Assembly (NCBI RefSeq): GCF_003315205.1 | Contig: NZ_QNRR01000014.1 | Location: forward strand, 62,001 to 126,000 | DNA length: 64,000 bases | Reading direction: 5' to 3' | DNA from: Roseimicrobium gellanilyticum | GTDB lineage: Bacteria; Verrucomicrobiota; Verrucomicrobiia; Verrucomicrobiales; Verrucomicrobiaceae | Part shown: positions 37,209 to 47,231 of the stretch, piece after piece | Position numbering within the stretch: position 1 is the first letter of the stretch | Layout: the number at the start of each line of letters is the position of its first letter | Made by a program: the position numbers and the translations under genes | Notes under the pieces: model-generated | What the model saw: the letters and a program-made list of their open reading frames with translations, nothing else | Told to the model about the DNA's origin: nothing | The model's database searches: none

Positions 37209-38522
37209 TTAGATTGCCGTGTGCAGCCAGAAGGTCACGGTATCATTCACATTTGCGATCATGCGCACCTGGCCGTCCTGGGAGATGACATAACCCACCG
37301 CCTGGGGTTCCACAGCGCAGAGCCTGTAGAGAGAGCGGTGCCGGGTGCCATCGCTCTGCACATTCCAACGGCTCACCTGCGTGCGCTCCAGGTCATGCGA
37401 CTGCTCCACATGCACGACATTCATGTCCACGCGGATCTCGCCACCGAAGCCCACGACATTCAGTCCATGCTCCAGCACGAGTGCGCCATCCACCTGCATC
37501 ATGTCTGAGTACATGCGCGCGAGTTCAAAGAAGGACTCCTCCAGATTGTCCAGCTCCGGATCCGTGCTCTTTTTGAAGCAGCTCCAGGCATCTTCCACGC
37601 TGGATCCTTCCGGGCACAATTCCCCAAGCCGTCGCAGCATCGCCTCGATGAGGAACTTCACGCGATTGCCCGCGGATTCCGTGGAGGCGAGGTACTTGCA
37701 GTCGATCCATCGCTCCGCCGCGGACTGCGACTCCTCCGCATTCCTCTTCATCGGGAAGATGACCAACGTGCCCCCATGTCCACTCGAGCGCACCAGGCTC
37801 ACGATGCGTCTCAGGAACTGCAGCGCGATGCGATGAATGAGCTCCGCATACGCTTCGATGGTGAGCGTTTCCGGCAGCCGGTGGGACCAGCTTTCCCGCG
37901 CCAGGCGATGCCGCAGATCCGCAAAGCGCTCGCTCATGAGACGCGACTGGAAGACATCCATGCGCGGTCCGTGGAATTCGCGGCCACGCCACTCCGCGAG
38001 CAACTCGTAGTTCTGGTAAAAGAGCAGCCATCCCGGATCACGCACATGGATGGTGGGGTAAGGCATGGTGATGCCCCCTGGCTTGCGACCACCAGCCATC
38101 AGGTTCAACCACCGGGGTCCGGTATTCAGCAGGCCCCAGATGCGGAAGCCGCGGTCCTTCTCCGGCCATACCGCGATGAGCGAGTGGAAGAAGCTTGCCG
38201 CAGGACTCAACCGCTTGATTTCACCCGCGGTGAAGGCGTGTGTGCTGGCGAAGCGAATGGCATGAATCCCGTCCGGCGGTCCCTCCTGCGCGGTGAAGCC
38301 CTCCGGTGGTGCGATGATGATGCGCGCCCGCACCACCCGGCCCTCTTCCTTCAGCAGGCTCGCGGTGTAGAGGAGGTCACACAGGGCCCGGATCTCTCCA
38401 AGATCGGGCGAGTCCTCCCGGCCACCCACCATGTGCGAGATCTGCGCCACCAGACTGGCCAGGGATGGCTCCGGTCCAGCCAACGAAGTCACAGGTCGGA
38501 TAGCAGGGGTAAGAGTGGCCAT
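37209..38522 (-). CDS. Protein with C-terminal diadenylate cyclase (DAC/DisA_N-like) domain
   Basis: A 437-aa protein. The C-terminal region of about 100 residues keeps the two catalytic hallmarks of diadenylate cyclases: DGALVLEHG (DGA near residues 345-347) and SDGTRHRSLYRLC (RHR near 394-396), followed by the expected strand AVGYVISQDGQVRMI. This predicts c-di-AMP synthesis. The N-terminal part (about 1-330) is soluble, with no membrane helices as in DacA and no DisA DNA-binding domain. It may be a sensor. It is divergent from an ECF sigma gene. Activity is inferred from motifs. Confidence 0.75.
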   Translation of the reverse strand: MATLTPAIRPVTSLAGPEPSLASLVAQISHMVGGREDSPDLGEIRALCDLLYTASLLKEEGRVVRARIIIAPPEGFTAQEGPPDGIHAIRFASTHAFTAGEIKRLSPAASFFHSLIAVWPEKDRGFRIWGLLNTGPRWLNLMAGGRKPGGITMPYPTIHVRDPGWLLFYQNYELLAEWRGREFHGPRMDVFQSRLMSERFADLRHRLARESWSHRLPETLTIEAYAELIHRIALQFLRRIVSLVRSSGHGGTLVIFPMKRNAEESQSAAERWIDCKYLASTESAGNRVKFLIEAMLRRLGELCPEGSSVEDAWSCFKKSTDPELDNLEESFFELARMYSDMMQVDGALVLEHGLNVVGFGGEIRVDMNVVHVEQSHDLERTQVSRWNVQSDGTRHRSLYRLCAVEPQAVGYVISQDGQVRMIANVNDTVTFWLHTAI

Positions 38523-38604
38523 GTTGCAAAGTGAATACGTTCAACTGGCTGATTGGAACGCCGCCAACGCATGACTGCTCAATCTGACACTCCGGTGGGT
38601 GATC

Positions 38605-38616
38605 CGTCAATTGACG
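38605..38616. promoter_or_regulatory. 12-bp perfect palindrome in the divergent promoter region
   Basis: CGTCAATTGACG lies between the DAC-domain gene (start 38522, minus) and the ECF sigma gene (start 38713, plus). The right half includes TTGACG, which may also be a -35. It is a plausible operator for a dimeric regulator, but a 12-bp palindrome can arise by chance. Confidence 0.3.
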
Positions 38617-38712
38617 TGACGCAGGCCATGTCAGGAGCGAATTCGGCCTCTTTGTGTGAAAAAGTGCGTTAAATCCGAAGCGTTCCCGGAGATAACAGCG
38701 TGAGCCCCTCGC

Positions 38713-39246
38713 ATGTCTCCCTCTGAAAACGAACGCCATCATCGATTCCTCCGAGCCTTCACGGCGCAAGAGCCGGTCATCCGTGCGTATGTGCGTCGCT
38801 TGCTCCCGACACGGGCAGACGCTGACGACGTGATGCAGGAGGTCTCGGTCGTTCTTTGGGACAAGTTCGACTCCTTCCAGGCCGATGGCGATTTTCGTTC
38901 ATGGGCCTTTGGCGTGGCCCGCTATGAAGTGCTCGCCTGGCTGCGAGACAAGGGTCGCGACAAGCTGGTGCTGGACGAAACGGTGGTCACGAAGCTCGCG
39001 GATGAGTCCGCCGAGCGTGAGCCGCATCTGGAGCGCCAGCGCGAGGCCCTGGAAGCCTGCATGCAAAAGGTGCCGGCCGACCAGCGCATCCTGCTCATGC
39101 AGGCCTACCAGCCCCAAGCGCGCATGCAGGAAGTGGCGGAAGCCAGCGGACGCACCAGCGCCGGATTCTATCAGTGGCTTCACCGCATGCGTCGCATGCT
39201 GATGGACTGCATTCGCCGCGCTCTGGCGCAGGAGGTATCCTCATGA
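38713..39246 (+). CDS. ECF-type sigma factor (planctomycete/verrucomicrobial type)
   Basis: A 177-aa protein. Region 2 is [25 protein letters not shown] and [19 protein letters not shown]. Region 4 is weaker ([22 protein letters not shown]) but in place. This is the short ECF type found upstream of FecR/LamG and cytochrome modules in Planctomycetes and Verrucomicrobia. Its stop overlaps the next gene's start in ATGA, so it is translationally coupled to its probable anti-sigma factor. Confidence 0.92.
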   Translation: MSPSENERHHRFLRAFTAQEPVIRAYVRRLLPTRADADDVMQEVSVVLWDKFDSFQADGDFRSWAFGVARYEVLAWLRDKGRDKLVLDETVVTKLADESAEREPHLERQREALEACMQKVPADQRILLMQAYQPQARMQEVAEASGRTSAGFYQWLHRMRRMLMDCIRRALAQEVSS

Positions 39247-40718
39247 AGCTGGATATGGAACCCCTGATCCATGCCTACATGGATGGCACCATCTCTCACG
39301 ATGAGATGGCCCGGCTCAATGCCCTGCTGCTGGAGAATGCCGAGGCACGGAGGGAGTTCGCAGAGTTGCTGAACATGGACTCCGCGCTCGCTGCTTTGGC
39401 GGCGGGTTGGGAGGAGGAAGCATTGGAGCAAGCGCAAACCGGCCGCTCGACTGCGCCCTCCGCGCATCGCGCGCCGTGGCTCATGGCGACGGTATGCGTC
39501 GTCATCTTGATGGTCGCCGCGGGGTGGTGGTGGCAGGTCGCGCATCGCCCTTTTGCGACCGTGGAGAGCGTTGCGGGAGCAGCGGCCTTCCAGCCAGGCG
39601 CCTCATTGCATGGGGAATTGCACGAGCTGCATGCAGGCACACTCTCGCTAATCACGCGACGGGGAGCCCATGTGGTGATTGAAGCGCCTGCGTCGTTCCG
39701 ATTTGAGTCGGCTCAACGGCTGCGGATTTCACGGGGGCGTCTCGCGGCAGATGTGCCGCCTTCGGCCAAGGGCTTTACGGTGGTGACGCCGTCCGGCGAT
39801 GCCATCGACCTGGGCACGCGTTTTGGTGTCGATGTGCCCGCACAAGGCGCGGCGGAAATTCATGTGTTCCAGGGCGAGGTCATCGCCAAGGCCACCGGTG
39901 CCAGGCAGCAGCAGAGCCTGCGTGGTGGAGACGCCGTGACCATGGACCAGGGCTCCAGCACCACGCGTGAACTGCGCAATGCCGCCTTCATCCAGCCGGA
40001 TGAGGTCTCTTCGCTCAAGGCCGGGCTCGCAGCAGGGCAACGAACACGCGCGGAAGCTGCGCTGCAGCAACTGCGGGAAGACCCTGCACTCATAGCCCTA
40101 ATGGATTTCGAAGCGGAGGCGATGCCAGGCGAAGGTGTGTACCGCATGGTGCAGGGCCGCTGGCCCGGATCACGTGCGCCCGAGTTTGTGCAGGTAGGTG
40201 ACCATCTGAAACTGGACGTCGGCGGCGATCGCTCCTGGCCTCAACTCACCCTGGCCGCATGGGTGCGCATTGATCGACTCGGTGAGCCGTATCAATCGCT
40301 CCTGCATACAGATGGATGGAGCAAAAACAATCCCGGCCAGGTGCACTGGATGATCACACAGGAGGCCGTCATGCGCCTCGCCCTGATCGGAAACACCCTG
40401 GCTCCCGGAGCGGATGAGCGTCAGGGCTATCCCGATTCCCGCACGCCGGTGCTCCCCGAGCAGGGACGCTGGATGCATGTGGCCGTGGTTTATGATTCCG
40501 CGAAGAAGAGCGTGCGCTTCTACCTCAACGGCAGGCTCGACAAGGAGACCCGCCAGGAGATTGCCCATCCCGCTCGTCTCGGTCCCGCACAGATCGGGAA
40601 CTGGAACCAGAGGGATCGCAAGCTCAGTGGCCGCGTGGATGAGTTGCTCATCCTCGGCCGCGCCATGACCGATGACGAGGTGCATACCCTCCACACCGCT
40701 GGAAACCCCTACCGTTGA
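39243..40718 (+). CDS. FecR-like anti-sigma protein with C-terminal LamG domain
   Basis: A 491-aa protein starting in the sigma stop (ATGA). Segments in order: a cytoplasmic anti-sigma-like helical part (about 1-60, [21 protein letters not shown]), a membrane helix (about 78-97), a periplasmic FecR domain (about 100-260, with [19 protein letters not shown]), then a LamG/concanavalin-like domain (about 320-490, [55 protein letters not shown]). The layout suggests a glycan- or ligand-sensing anti-sigma factor that controls the following operon. Confidence 0.88.
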   Translation: MKLDMEPLIHAYMDGTISHDEMARLNALLLENAEARREFAELLNMDSALAALAAGWEEEALEQAQTGRSTAPSAHRAPWLMATVCVVILMVAAGWWWQVAHRPFATVESVAGAAAFQPGASLHGELHELHAGTLSLITRRGAHVVIEAPASFRFESAQRLRISRGRLAADVPPSAKGFTVVTPSGDAIDLGTRFGVDVPAQGAAEIHVFQGEVIAKATGARQQQSLRGGDAVTMDQGSSTTRELRNAAFIQPDEVSSLKAGLAAGQRTRAEAALQQLREDPALIALMDFEAEAMPGEGVYRMVQGRWPGSRAPEFVQVGDHLKLDVGGDRSWPQLTLAAWVRIDRLGEPYQSLLHTDGWSKNNPGQVHWMITQEAVMRLALIGNTLAPGADERQGYPDSRTPVLPEQGRWMHVAVVYDSAKKSVRFYLNGRLDKETRQEIAHPARLGPAQIGNWNQRDRKLSGRVDELLILGRAMTDDEVHTLHTAGNPYR

Positions 40719-40727
40719 GATCCGACC

Positions 40728-43490
40728 ATGTTGCCCAGAGTTTTGTTTGCCATCTCCAGCGCGGTTGTTTCCCTCAGCATGCTCCCGCATGAGGCTCGGG
40801 CCGCGCCAGTGGACTTTGTGCGGGAGGTGCGGCCCATCTTTGAAAGGCACTGCTACGACTGCCACGGAGAAGCCAAACGGAAATCTGGTCTGCGACTTGA
40901 TGTGAAAGCTGCGGCCCTCAAGGGCGGCGACAACCACGGTCCTGACATCATTCCCGGCAAGGCCAAAGACAGTCCGCTGATTCACTTCCTCATCACCAAA
41001 GATGAGGATGAACTCATGCCACCGAAGGGCGGGCCTCTCTCTGCTGCTGACATCGATACCATCACGCGTTGGATCGATGAAGGCGCGCTCTGGCCGGACG
41101 GTGTGGATCTGGTGAAGGTGCAGGACAAGACAAATCACTGGAGTTTCAAGCCAATCGCTGTGCCCGCTGGCGAACACTCCGTCGATACCTTCATCACTGC
41201 AAAGCTGAAGGAACATGGTCTTACCATGGCGCCTGAGGCCGATCGCGTGGCCTGGATTCGGCGTGCCACCTTTGACCTCATCGGTCTGCCACCCACACCG
41301 GCACAGGTGGACGCCTTTGTGAAGGATACCAGCCCGGACGCGCATGCGAAGGTCATCAATGTTCTCCTGGAGTCACCACGCTACGGCGAACGCTGGGCGC
41401 AACACTGGCTGGATGTGGTGCGCTACGCGGATACGCATGGCTTCGAGGTAAACACGGAAAGGCCCAATGCCTGGCCCTATCGGGACTACGTCATTGATGC
41501 GTTCAATGCGGATACGCCGTATGACCAGTTCATCCGCGAGCAGATCGTGGGAGATGCCACGGGCAAGGATGCGGCCACGGGATTCCTCGTCACGGCGTCC
41601 GTTCTTCTTCCAGGGCAAATCGGAAAGGACGAGCCTTCGAAGCGACTGGCGCGGCAAGATTCACTGGATGAGATTGTGATGAACATCGGCCAGACCTTTC
41701 TCGGTCTGAGCGTGGGTTGCGCGCGTTGTCACGATCACAAGTTCGATCCCATCTCACACCATGACTACTACGCCATGCAGGCCTTCATCGCCGGCGTCGA
41801 GTACGGAGACCGCGACCTGCACACCCCTGAGGCAAAGGGAGCCCGGCAGGAAGCCACCCGGAAGAAGACTCAGCTGGCAGCCATCGACAAACGCCTGGCA
41901 GACTTCATCCCGCTGGCCAAAACCGGCGCCTCTCGTGCCCCCATTTCGCCCAAGGAAAACGTGGACCGCTTTGCGCGCGTGAAAACGAAGCGCCTGCGCT
42001 TCACCATTGAAGCGACCAACAATCTCGAACCTTGCATCGATGAACTGGAAGTCTTCAACGTCACCGGCAACAACATCGCTCTGGCGACGGCAGGTGCCAC
42101 CATCACATCCTCAGGAGACACCGTGGTCGCAGATCGTCATGAGCTCCGCTTCCTGAACGACGGTGTCTATGGCAACTCGCGCAGCTGGATGTCCAACGAA
42201 ACAGGCAAGGGCTGGCTGCTGGTGGAGTTCGCGGAGCCGCATGAAATTGACCGGGTGAAGTGGGGGCGTGATCGAACGGGCAGATTCAAGGATCGCCTCG
42301 CTACCGCATACCGGATCGAGATCGAGCAGCATGAGGGGCAGTGGGGCATCATCGCGGATGATGGTGATCGCCAGAAGCCCAGCATCGATGACAAAAAGCC
42401 CGTTGCCTTCTCCACGAAGGGGCTCAGCAAAGAAGAGGCTGCCGAGGCTCGCAAACTCATGGGCGAGCGTCGTCCCTTGGAAGCCGCGATCAAGAGTGCT
42501 GAGGAAGGTGGCAAGGCCTTCGCCGGAAAGTTCCGCACGCCGGATGAGATTCACCTCTTGAGCCGTGGTGATCCCGAGCAGCCGAAGGAACTGGTCACAC
42601 CCGCCGTGCCAGTCGCTCTCGGCACGTTGAAGATTCCCAACGAGACCCCAGAGCAGGAGCGCCGCCAGGCGCTCGCTGAATGGATCGTGCGGCCGGAGAA
42701 TCCCTTCACAGCGCGAGTCATGGTCAATCGCATCTGGCAGGGACACTTCGGTATCGGACTGGTGGAGACGGCAAGTGACTTCGGCCGCAGTGGCATGGCG
42801 CCCTCGCATCCGGAGCTGCTCGACTGGCTCGCGCAGGAATTCATTCGCTCCGGCTGGTCCGTGAAGCAGATGCACAAACGCATCATGCTCTCCGCGGCCT
42901 ACCGTCAGGCAGCACGTGAGAATGCCACTGCGTCTGCGATCGATGCGGATGTGCGCCTGCTCTGGCGCTTCCCCACGCGACGGCTCGAAGCGGAGGTCAT
43001 TCGAGATTCCATGCTGGATGTGGCAGGCAAGTTGAACTTGAAAATGCGCGGTCGCGGTTTTGACCTTTTCGACAAGCGCGGCGGATTGAGCGGTTTCATA
43101 CCCGTTGAGTCCTTCACCGGCGATGGCCTGCGACGTATGATCTATGCGCACAAGGTTCGCCGCGAACGTGAGGCAACCTTTGGCGCCTTTGATTGCCCGG
43201 ATGCTGGACAGAGCACGGCACGTCGACGTGAGTCCATCACGCCCATCCAGGCGCTCAATCTCTTCAACAGCCGCTTCACGCTGGAGCAATCCGAGGCCTT
43301 CGCCCTGCGCGTGAAGCAAGAAGCGGGCGAGGATGCAACCGCGCAAATGCGCCACGCCTGGCGTCTTGCCCTGGGACGAGAGCCTTCTCCAGAAGAGCTC
43401 AGCGACTTCACGCCCCTCATCCGTGAGCATGGTCTCCCAGCCTTGTGCCGGGCCATTTTCAACAGCAACGAGTTTCTCTTCGCACCATGA
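40728..43490 (+). CDS. PSCyt1/DUF1549/DUF1553 cytochrome protein with discoidin-like insert
   Basis: A 920-aa secreted protein (signal peptide 1-25). The domains in order are PSCyt1 with heme motif CYDCH (about 43-47), DUF1549 (about 155-360) with a second heme motif CARCH in [20 protein letters not shown], an F5/8-type-C-like sandwich (about 405-540, [13 protein letters not shown]), and DUF1553 (about 630-880, [24 protein letters not shown]). Such di-heme proteins are specific to Planctomycetes and Verrucomicrobia and are thought to act in oxidative catabolism. The stop overlaps the DUF1501 start. Confidence 0.93.
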   Translation: MLPRVLFAISSAVVSLSMLPHEARAAPVDFVREVRPIFERHCYDCHGEAKRKSGLRLDVKAAALKGGDNHGPDIIPGKAKDSPLIHFLITKDEDELMPPKGGPLSAADIDTITRWIDEGALWPDGVDLVKVQDKTNHWSFKPIAVPAGEHSVDTFITAKLKEHGLTMAPEADRVAWIRRATFDLIGLPPTPAQVDAFVKDTSPDAHAKVINVLLESPRYGERWAQHWLDVVRYADTHGFEVNTERPNAWPYRDYVIDAFNADTPYDQFIREQIVGDATGKDAATGFLVTASVLLPGQIGKDEPSKRLARQDSLDEIVMNIGQTFLGLSVGCARCHDHKFDPISHHDYYAMQAFIAGVEYGDRDLHTPEAKGARQEATRKKTQLAAIDKRLADFIPLAKTGASRAPISPKENVDRFARVKTKRLRFTIEATNNLEPCIDELEVFNVTGNNIALATAGATITSSGDTVVADRHELRFLNDGVYGNSRSWMSNETGKGWLLVEFAEPHEIDRVKWGRDRTGRFKDRLATAYRIEIEQHEGQWGIIADDGDRQKPSIDDKKPVAFSTKGLSKEEAAEARKLMGERRPLEAAIKSAEEGGKAFAGKFRTPDEIHLLSRGDPEQPKELVTPAVPVALGTLKIPNETPEQERRQALAEWIVRPENPFTARVMVNRIWQGHFGIGLVETASDFGRSGMAPSHPELLDWLAQEFIRSGWSVKQMHKRIMLSAAYRQAARENATASAIDADVRLLWRFPTRRLEAEVIRDSMLDVAGKLNLKMRGRGFDLFDKRGGLSGFIPVESFTGDGLRRMIYAHKVRREREATFGAFDCPDAGQSTARRRESITPIQALNLFNSRFTLEQSEAFALRVKQEAGEDATAQMRHAWRLALGREPSPEELSDFTPLIREHGLPALCRAIFNSNEFLFAP

Positions 43491-44971
43491 TACACCACAC
43501 GGACAAGGCTGAGCACCTCTCTCCTGCGGGCCGCACGCTGCTCGATCGACGGCGTTTCCTCACCAGCAGCGCCAGTGCACTTGGCTCCATCGCACTTACC
43601 AATTTGCTGGGCCTCGATGGCCTGCTTGCCGCTTCAACGCCGGGAATCACCATCGATCCTGCCAGGCCCTATGCGCCACGTCGCACGCACTTTCCTGCCA
43701 AGGCGAAGAACGTCGTGGTCATCTTCTGCGCAGGCGCCGTGAGCCAGCTCGAAACGTGGGACTACAAGCCCGAGCTCATCCAGTGGGATGACAAGCCCCT
43801 GCCTGGGGGACCCGCCGTGACCTTCCAGGGCCCCGCCGGCAATCTCGCGCGCCCGCAGTACGCCTTCCGCCAGCGTGGTCTGACCGGGAAATGGGTGAGC
43901 GACATGATCCCGTACCTCGCGGAGCTCACGGACGATCTCGCGTTTGTCCATTCACTGACGAGCAAGTCCAACACCCACGGTCCTGCCGAGAACTTCCTCT
44001 CCACCGGTTTCGTGCTGGACGGCTTCCCCAGTCTCGGCGCTTGGACCACGTATGCCTTGGGTAGCGAAAGCCAGGAGCTGCCCGCCTATGTGGCCATCCC
44101 GGATCCACGCGGCGTGCCGCAGAATGGCTCCAATAACTGGGGTCCCGGCTTCCTGCCCGCCGCTTTCCAAGGCACGACCATGAGTTCGAAGGAACCTGTG
44201 CGCCATCTCGTCGCTCCCGGGATATCGAGCGCGCAGGATCGGGCCGCTCGCACCGCCCTGCAGCGCATGAATGCCCGCCATCTCGCCCAGCACCCGGGCG
44301 ATGGCAAACTCGCCGCCCGCATCGCCAGCTACGAACTCGCCGCCCGCATGCAGCTCAGCGTTCCTGAAATCAATGACCTCAGCTCCGAGCCTGCACACAT
44401 TCTGAAGCTCTACGGTGCGGATGATGTGGCGAATCCGGACAAGGCCGCCTTCGCGCGGAACTGCATCCTCGCCCGTCGCCTCATCGAGCGAGGCGTGCGG
44501 TTTGTGCAGCTCTTCAACGGTGCCTACGCCAGCGGCGGGAAATTGAACTGGGACGGGCACAACGCGCTCAAGGAGCAGTACGACATCCACGCGCCCATCA
44601 TGGACCAACCTGCCGCTGCTCTCATCCGTGACCTGCGCCAGCGCGGTCTGCTGCAGGATACGCTGGTGGTGTGGTGCACGGAGTTTGGCCGGATGCCTTT
44701 TTTCCAAAAAGGAGCCAAAGGCCGGGACCACAATCCGGATGGCTTCACCTGCTGGCTCACCGGCGCCGGCGTGAGGCCAGGCGTGAGCCACGGCGAAACC
44801 GATCCGCTGGGGCAGAGAGCCGTGAAGGATGTGCATCCCCTCTACGACTTCAATGCCACCATCCTGCACCTTCTGGGCCTTGATCACGAAAAGCTCACCT
44901 TCGAGCACAACGGCATCCAGCGCCGCCTCACCAATGTGGAGGGGCATGTGATTCACGAGGTGCTGGCGTGA
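43487..44971 (+). CDS. DUF1501 Tat-exported protein, module 1
   Basis: A 494-aa protein. The start at 43487 overlaps the previous stop (ATGA); a longer ORF begins at 43445 inside the upstream gene. The twin-arginine signal is [20 protein letters not shown]. The DUF1501 body belongs to the alkaline-phosphatase/sulfatase-like superfamily: [65 protein letters not shown]. These proteins always travel with DUF1549/1553 cytochromes. The substrate is unknown. It acts in the periplasm. Confidence 0.93.
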   Translation: MIHHTDKAEHLSPAGRTLLDRRRFLTSSASALGSIALTNLLGLDGLLAASTPGITIDPARPYAPRRTHFPAKAKNVVVIFCAGAVSQLETWDYKPELIQWDDKPLPGGPAVTFQGPAGNLARPQYAFRQRGLTGKWVSDMIPYLAELTDDLAFVHSLTSKSNTHGPAENFLSTGFVLDGFPSLGAWTTYALGSESQELPAYVAIPDPRGVPQNGSNNWGPGFLPAAFQGTTMSSKEPVRHLVAPGISSAQDRAARTALQRMNARHLAQHPGDGKLAARIASYELAARMQLSVPEINDLSSEPAHILKLYGADDVANPDKAAFARNCILARRLIERGVRFVQLFNGAYASGGKLNWDGHNALKEQYDIHAPIMDQPAAALIRDLRQRGLLQDTLVVWCTEFGRMPFFQKGAKGRDHNPDGFTCWLTGAGVRPGVSHGETDPLGQRAVKDVHPLYDFNATILHLLGLDHEKLTFEHNGIQRRLTNVEGHVIHEVLA

Positions 44972-45050
44972 GGGAGGTCCACGCGAGAATCGTCCGCAAA
45001 CTCGCGAGAAGAATCACACCCTCTGGGTGCGTTCTCCCTATTCCCTCGGC

Positions 45051-47213
45051 ATGCGGTTTTTCCTGTCTTTCCCGCTCCTCACTCTGGCCGCTTCTGCGGC
45101 TGGCGGTGGTACGGCGTGGGCTGAGGGCAAGTCTGTCGGCTTCAACAAGGACATCCGGCCCATCCTCGCCACGAAGTGCTATGCCTGCCATGGGCCGGAC
45201 GAGGACAAGCGTGAGGGCGGGCTGCGGCTGGACGTGCGTGAGGAGGCCGTGCCTGCCGCCATCAAGCCGGGCGATCCGGATCACAGCGAAGTGTGGGCCC
45301 GCATCATCACGCATGACCCGGATGACGTGATGCCGCCGCCGTCTTCGCCGAAGCAGCTCACCGAAAAGGAGCGCTCGTTGCTCAAGACCTGGATCCAGCA
45401 AGGTGCGAAATATGAGGAGCACTGGTCCTTCCTGCCCATCACGCGGATTGCGCCGCCGCCAGTGAAACAGGTCGCTGGCGTACGCAATGCCATCGACCTC
45501 TTCATCCGTGCGGAGCTGGAGAAGCATCATCTGCCCATCTCCCCTGAAGCGGATCCCATCACCCTGCTCCGCCGCGTCTCACTGGATCTCACCGGCCTGC
45601 CCCCCTCACCCACCGAGGTGAAAGCCTTTCTCAGCGACAAGCGACCCGATGCCTACGAGCGCACCGTGGAGCGGCTGTTGGACTCACCCCATTTCGGCGA
45701 ACGCTGGGGACGTCATTGGCTGGACATGGCCCGCTATGCGGACAGCAATGGTTTCCTGGGTGACGCCGTGCGCCCGAACGCCTGGCGCTACCGCGACTGG
45801 GTCATTGACGCCATCAATCGCGACTTGCCCTTCGATGAGTTCACCATCGAGCAGCTCGCCGGCGATCTCCTCCCAGACGCAACCGCCACGCAGCGGGCCG
45901 GCACCGGCTTCCACCGCAACGCTGCGCTGAACACCGAGGCTGGCGTGGACAAGGAAGAGGCGCGCTTCCAGAACCTCGCGGACCGCGTGAATACCACCGG
46001 CCGTGTCTGGATGGGCCTCACTCTCGGCTGCGCCCAGTGCCACACGCACAAGTATGATCCCATCACCATCCGGGACTACTACAGTACCTACGCCTTCTTC
46101 AACAACACGGTCGACAAGGACGAGGAGGGAACGAAGACGCCTACCCTCAACGAGGTGGATAAGAAACGCCGCGAGACCTACGTGCATATGGCAGGTGACT
46201 ATGCGCGCCGTGGTCCGACCGTCGTGCCAGCCAGCCTTTCCGCACTGCCGAAACTGAAACAACCCGCGGTGGGAGAAGCCACACGGCTCGACTTTGCCCA
46301 GTGGCTTGTGTCCCCAGAGCATCCTCTCACGAGCCGCGTGGCAGTGAATCACGTCTGGAGCAAGCTCTTCGGCGTGGGCATCGTAGCCACTCCGGATGAC
46401 TTCGGCGTGAGCGGCGAGTCCCCCTCTCATCCCGCGCTGCTGGACTGGCTTGCCACGGAGTTCATACGCAACGGTTGGAGCCGGAAGGAACTCATCCGCC
46501 TCATTGTGAACTCTGCCACCTATCGCCAGTCATCCGCCCATCGTGAAGACCTGGTCGATGTCGATCCGCTCAACCGCCTGCTCGCGCGACAGAATCGTCT
46601 GCGACTGGAAGCCGAGGTCCTGCGCGATGCCGCTCTCACCACCAGCGGACTCCTCACACGCAGCATCGGAGGGCAGAGCATCCGCCCGCCGTTGCCTGGT
46701 GACATCTTTGATGTGGGGCGCTCGGTGAAATGGGAGGTGAGCAAGGGGCATGAGCGCTATCGACGTGGCCTCTACATCCTCACCATGCGCAGCATTCTCT
46801 ATCCGATGCTCACCACCTTCGACGCACCGGATGCCGCCGATGCCTGTGTACGCCGTGAACGCAGCAATACTCCTCTGCAGGCACTGACGATGATGAATGA
46901 TCCCGTCTTCGTGGAAGCAACGCAGGCGCTCGCGCTTCGTGTCACGCGTGAGAGCAAGCGAGACACCACTGCGCGGCTTAAACATCTCTTCCGCCTCTGC
47001 ATGATGCGTGAACCGCGTGCGGATGAAATGGAACGGCTCCGCGAGTTCCATGCGGAGCAGGCAAAACGCGTTCGCGCCAGCGGCAAGGAGGCGCTCTCTG
47101 TGCTGGGCATCGTCAAGGACGCTACACCTCCAGCAGATGCCCAGGACACCGCCACCCTCATCGCGCTCGCCCGTGTGCTCATGAATCTGGATGAGTTCAT
47201 CAATCGCGAGTAG
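45051..47213 (+). CDS. PSCyt1/DUF1549/DUF1553 cytochrome protein, module 2
   Basis: A 720-aa paralog of the 40728-43490 protein without the discoidin-like insert. The signal peptide is about residues 1-24. PSCyt1 has heme motif CYACH (KCYACHGPDEDKREGG). DUF1549 has CAQCH (LGCAQCHTHKYDPITIRDYY). DUF1553 covers about 425-690 (RVAVNHVWSKLFGVGIV, LEAEVLRDAALTTSGL). The start ATG at 45051 (MRFFLSFPLL) is preferred over an in-frame start at 45027. It lies 80 bp after module 1. Confidence 0.93.
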   Translation: MRFFLSFPLLTLAASAAGGGTAWAEGKSVGFNKDIRPILATKCYACHGPDEDKREGGLRLDVREEAVPAAIKPGDPDHSEVWARIITHDPDDVMPPPSSPKQLTEKERSLLKTWIQQGAKYEEHWSFLPITRIAPPPVKQVAGVRNAIDLFIRAELEKHHLPISPEADPITLLRRVSLDLTGLPPSPTEVKAFLSDKRPDAYERTVERLLDSPHFGERWGRHWLDMARYADSNGFLGDAVRPNAWRYRDWVIDAINRDLPFDEFTIEQLAGDLLPDATATQRAGTGFHRNAALNTEAGVDKEEARFQNLADRVNTTGRVWMGLTLGCAQCHTHKYDPITIRDYYSTYAFFNNTVDKDEEGTKTPTLNEVDKKRRETYVHMAGDYARRGPTVVPASLSALPKLKQPAVGEATRLDFAQWLVSPEHPLTSRVAVNHVWSKLFGVGIVATPDDFGVSGESPSHPALLDWLATEFIRNGWSRKELIRLIVNSATYRQSSAHREDLVDVDPLNRLLARQNRLRLEAEVLRDAALTTSGLLTRSIGGQSIRPPLPGDIFDVGRSVKWEVSKGHERYRRGLYILTMRSILYPMLTTFDAPDAADACVRRERSNTPLQALTMMNDPVFVEATQALALRVTRESKRDTTARLKHLFRLCMMREPRADEMERLREFHAEQAKRVRASGKEALSVLGIVKDATPPADAQDTATLIALARVLMNLDEFINRE

Positions 47214-47231
47214 CTGAGCCGACACCGCACC

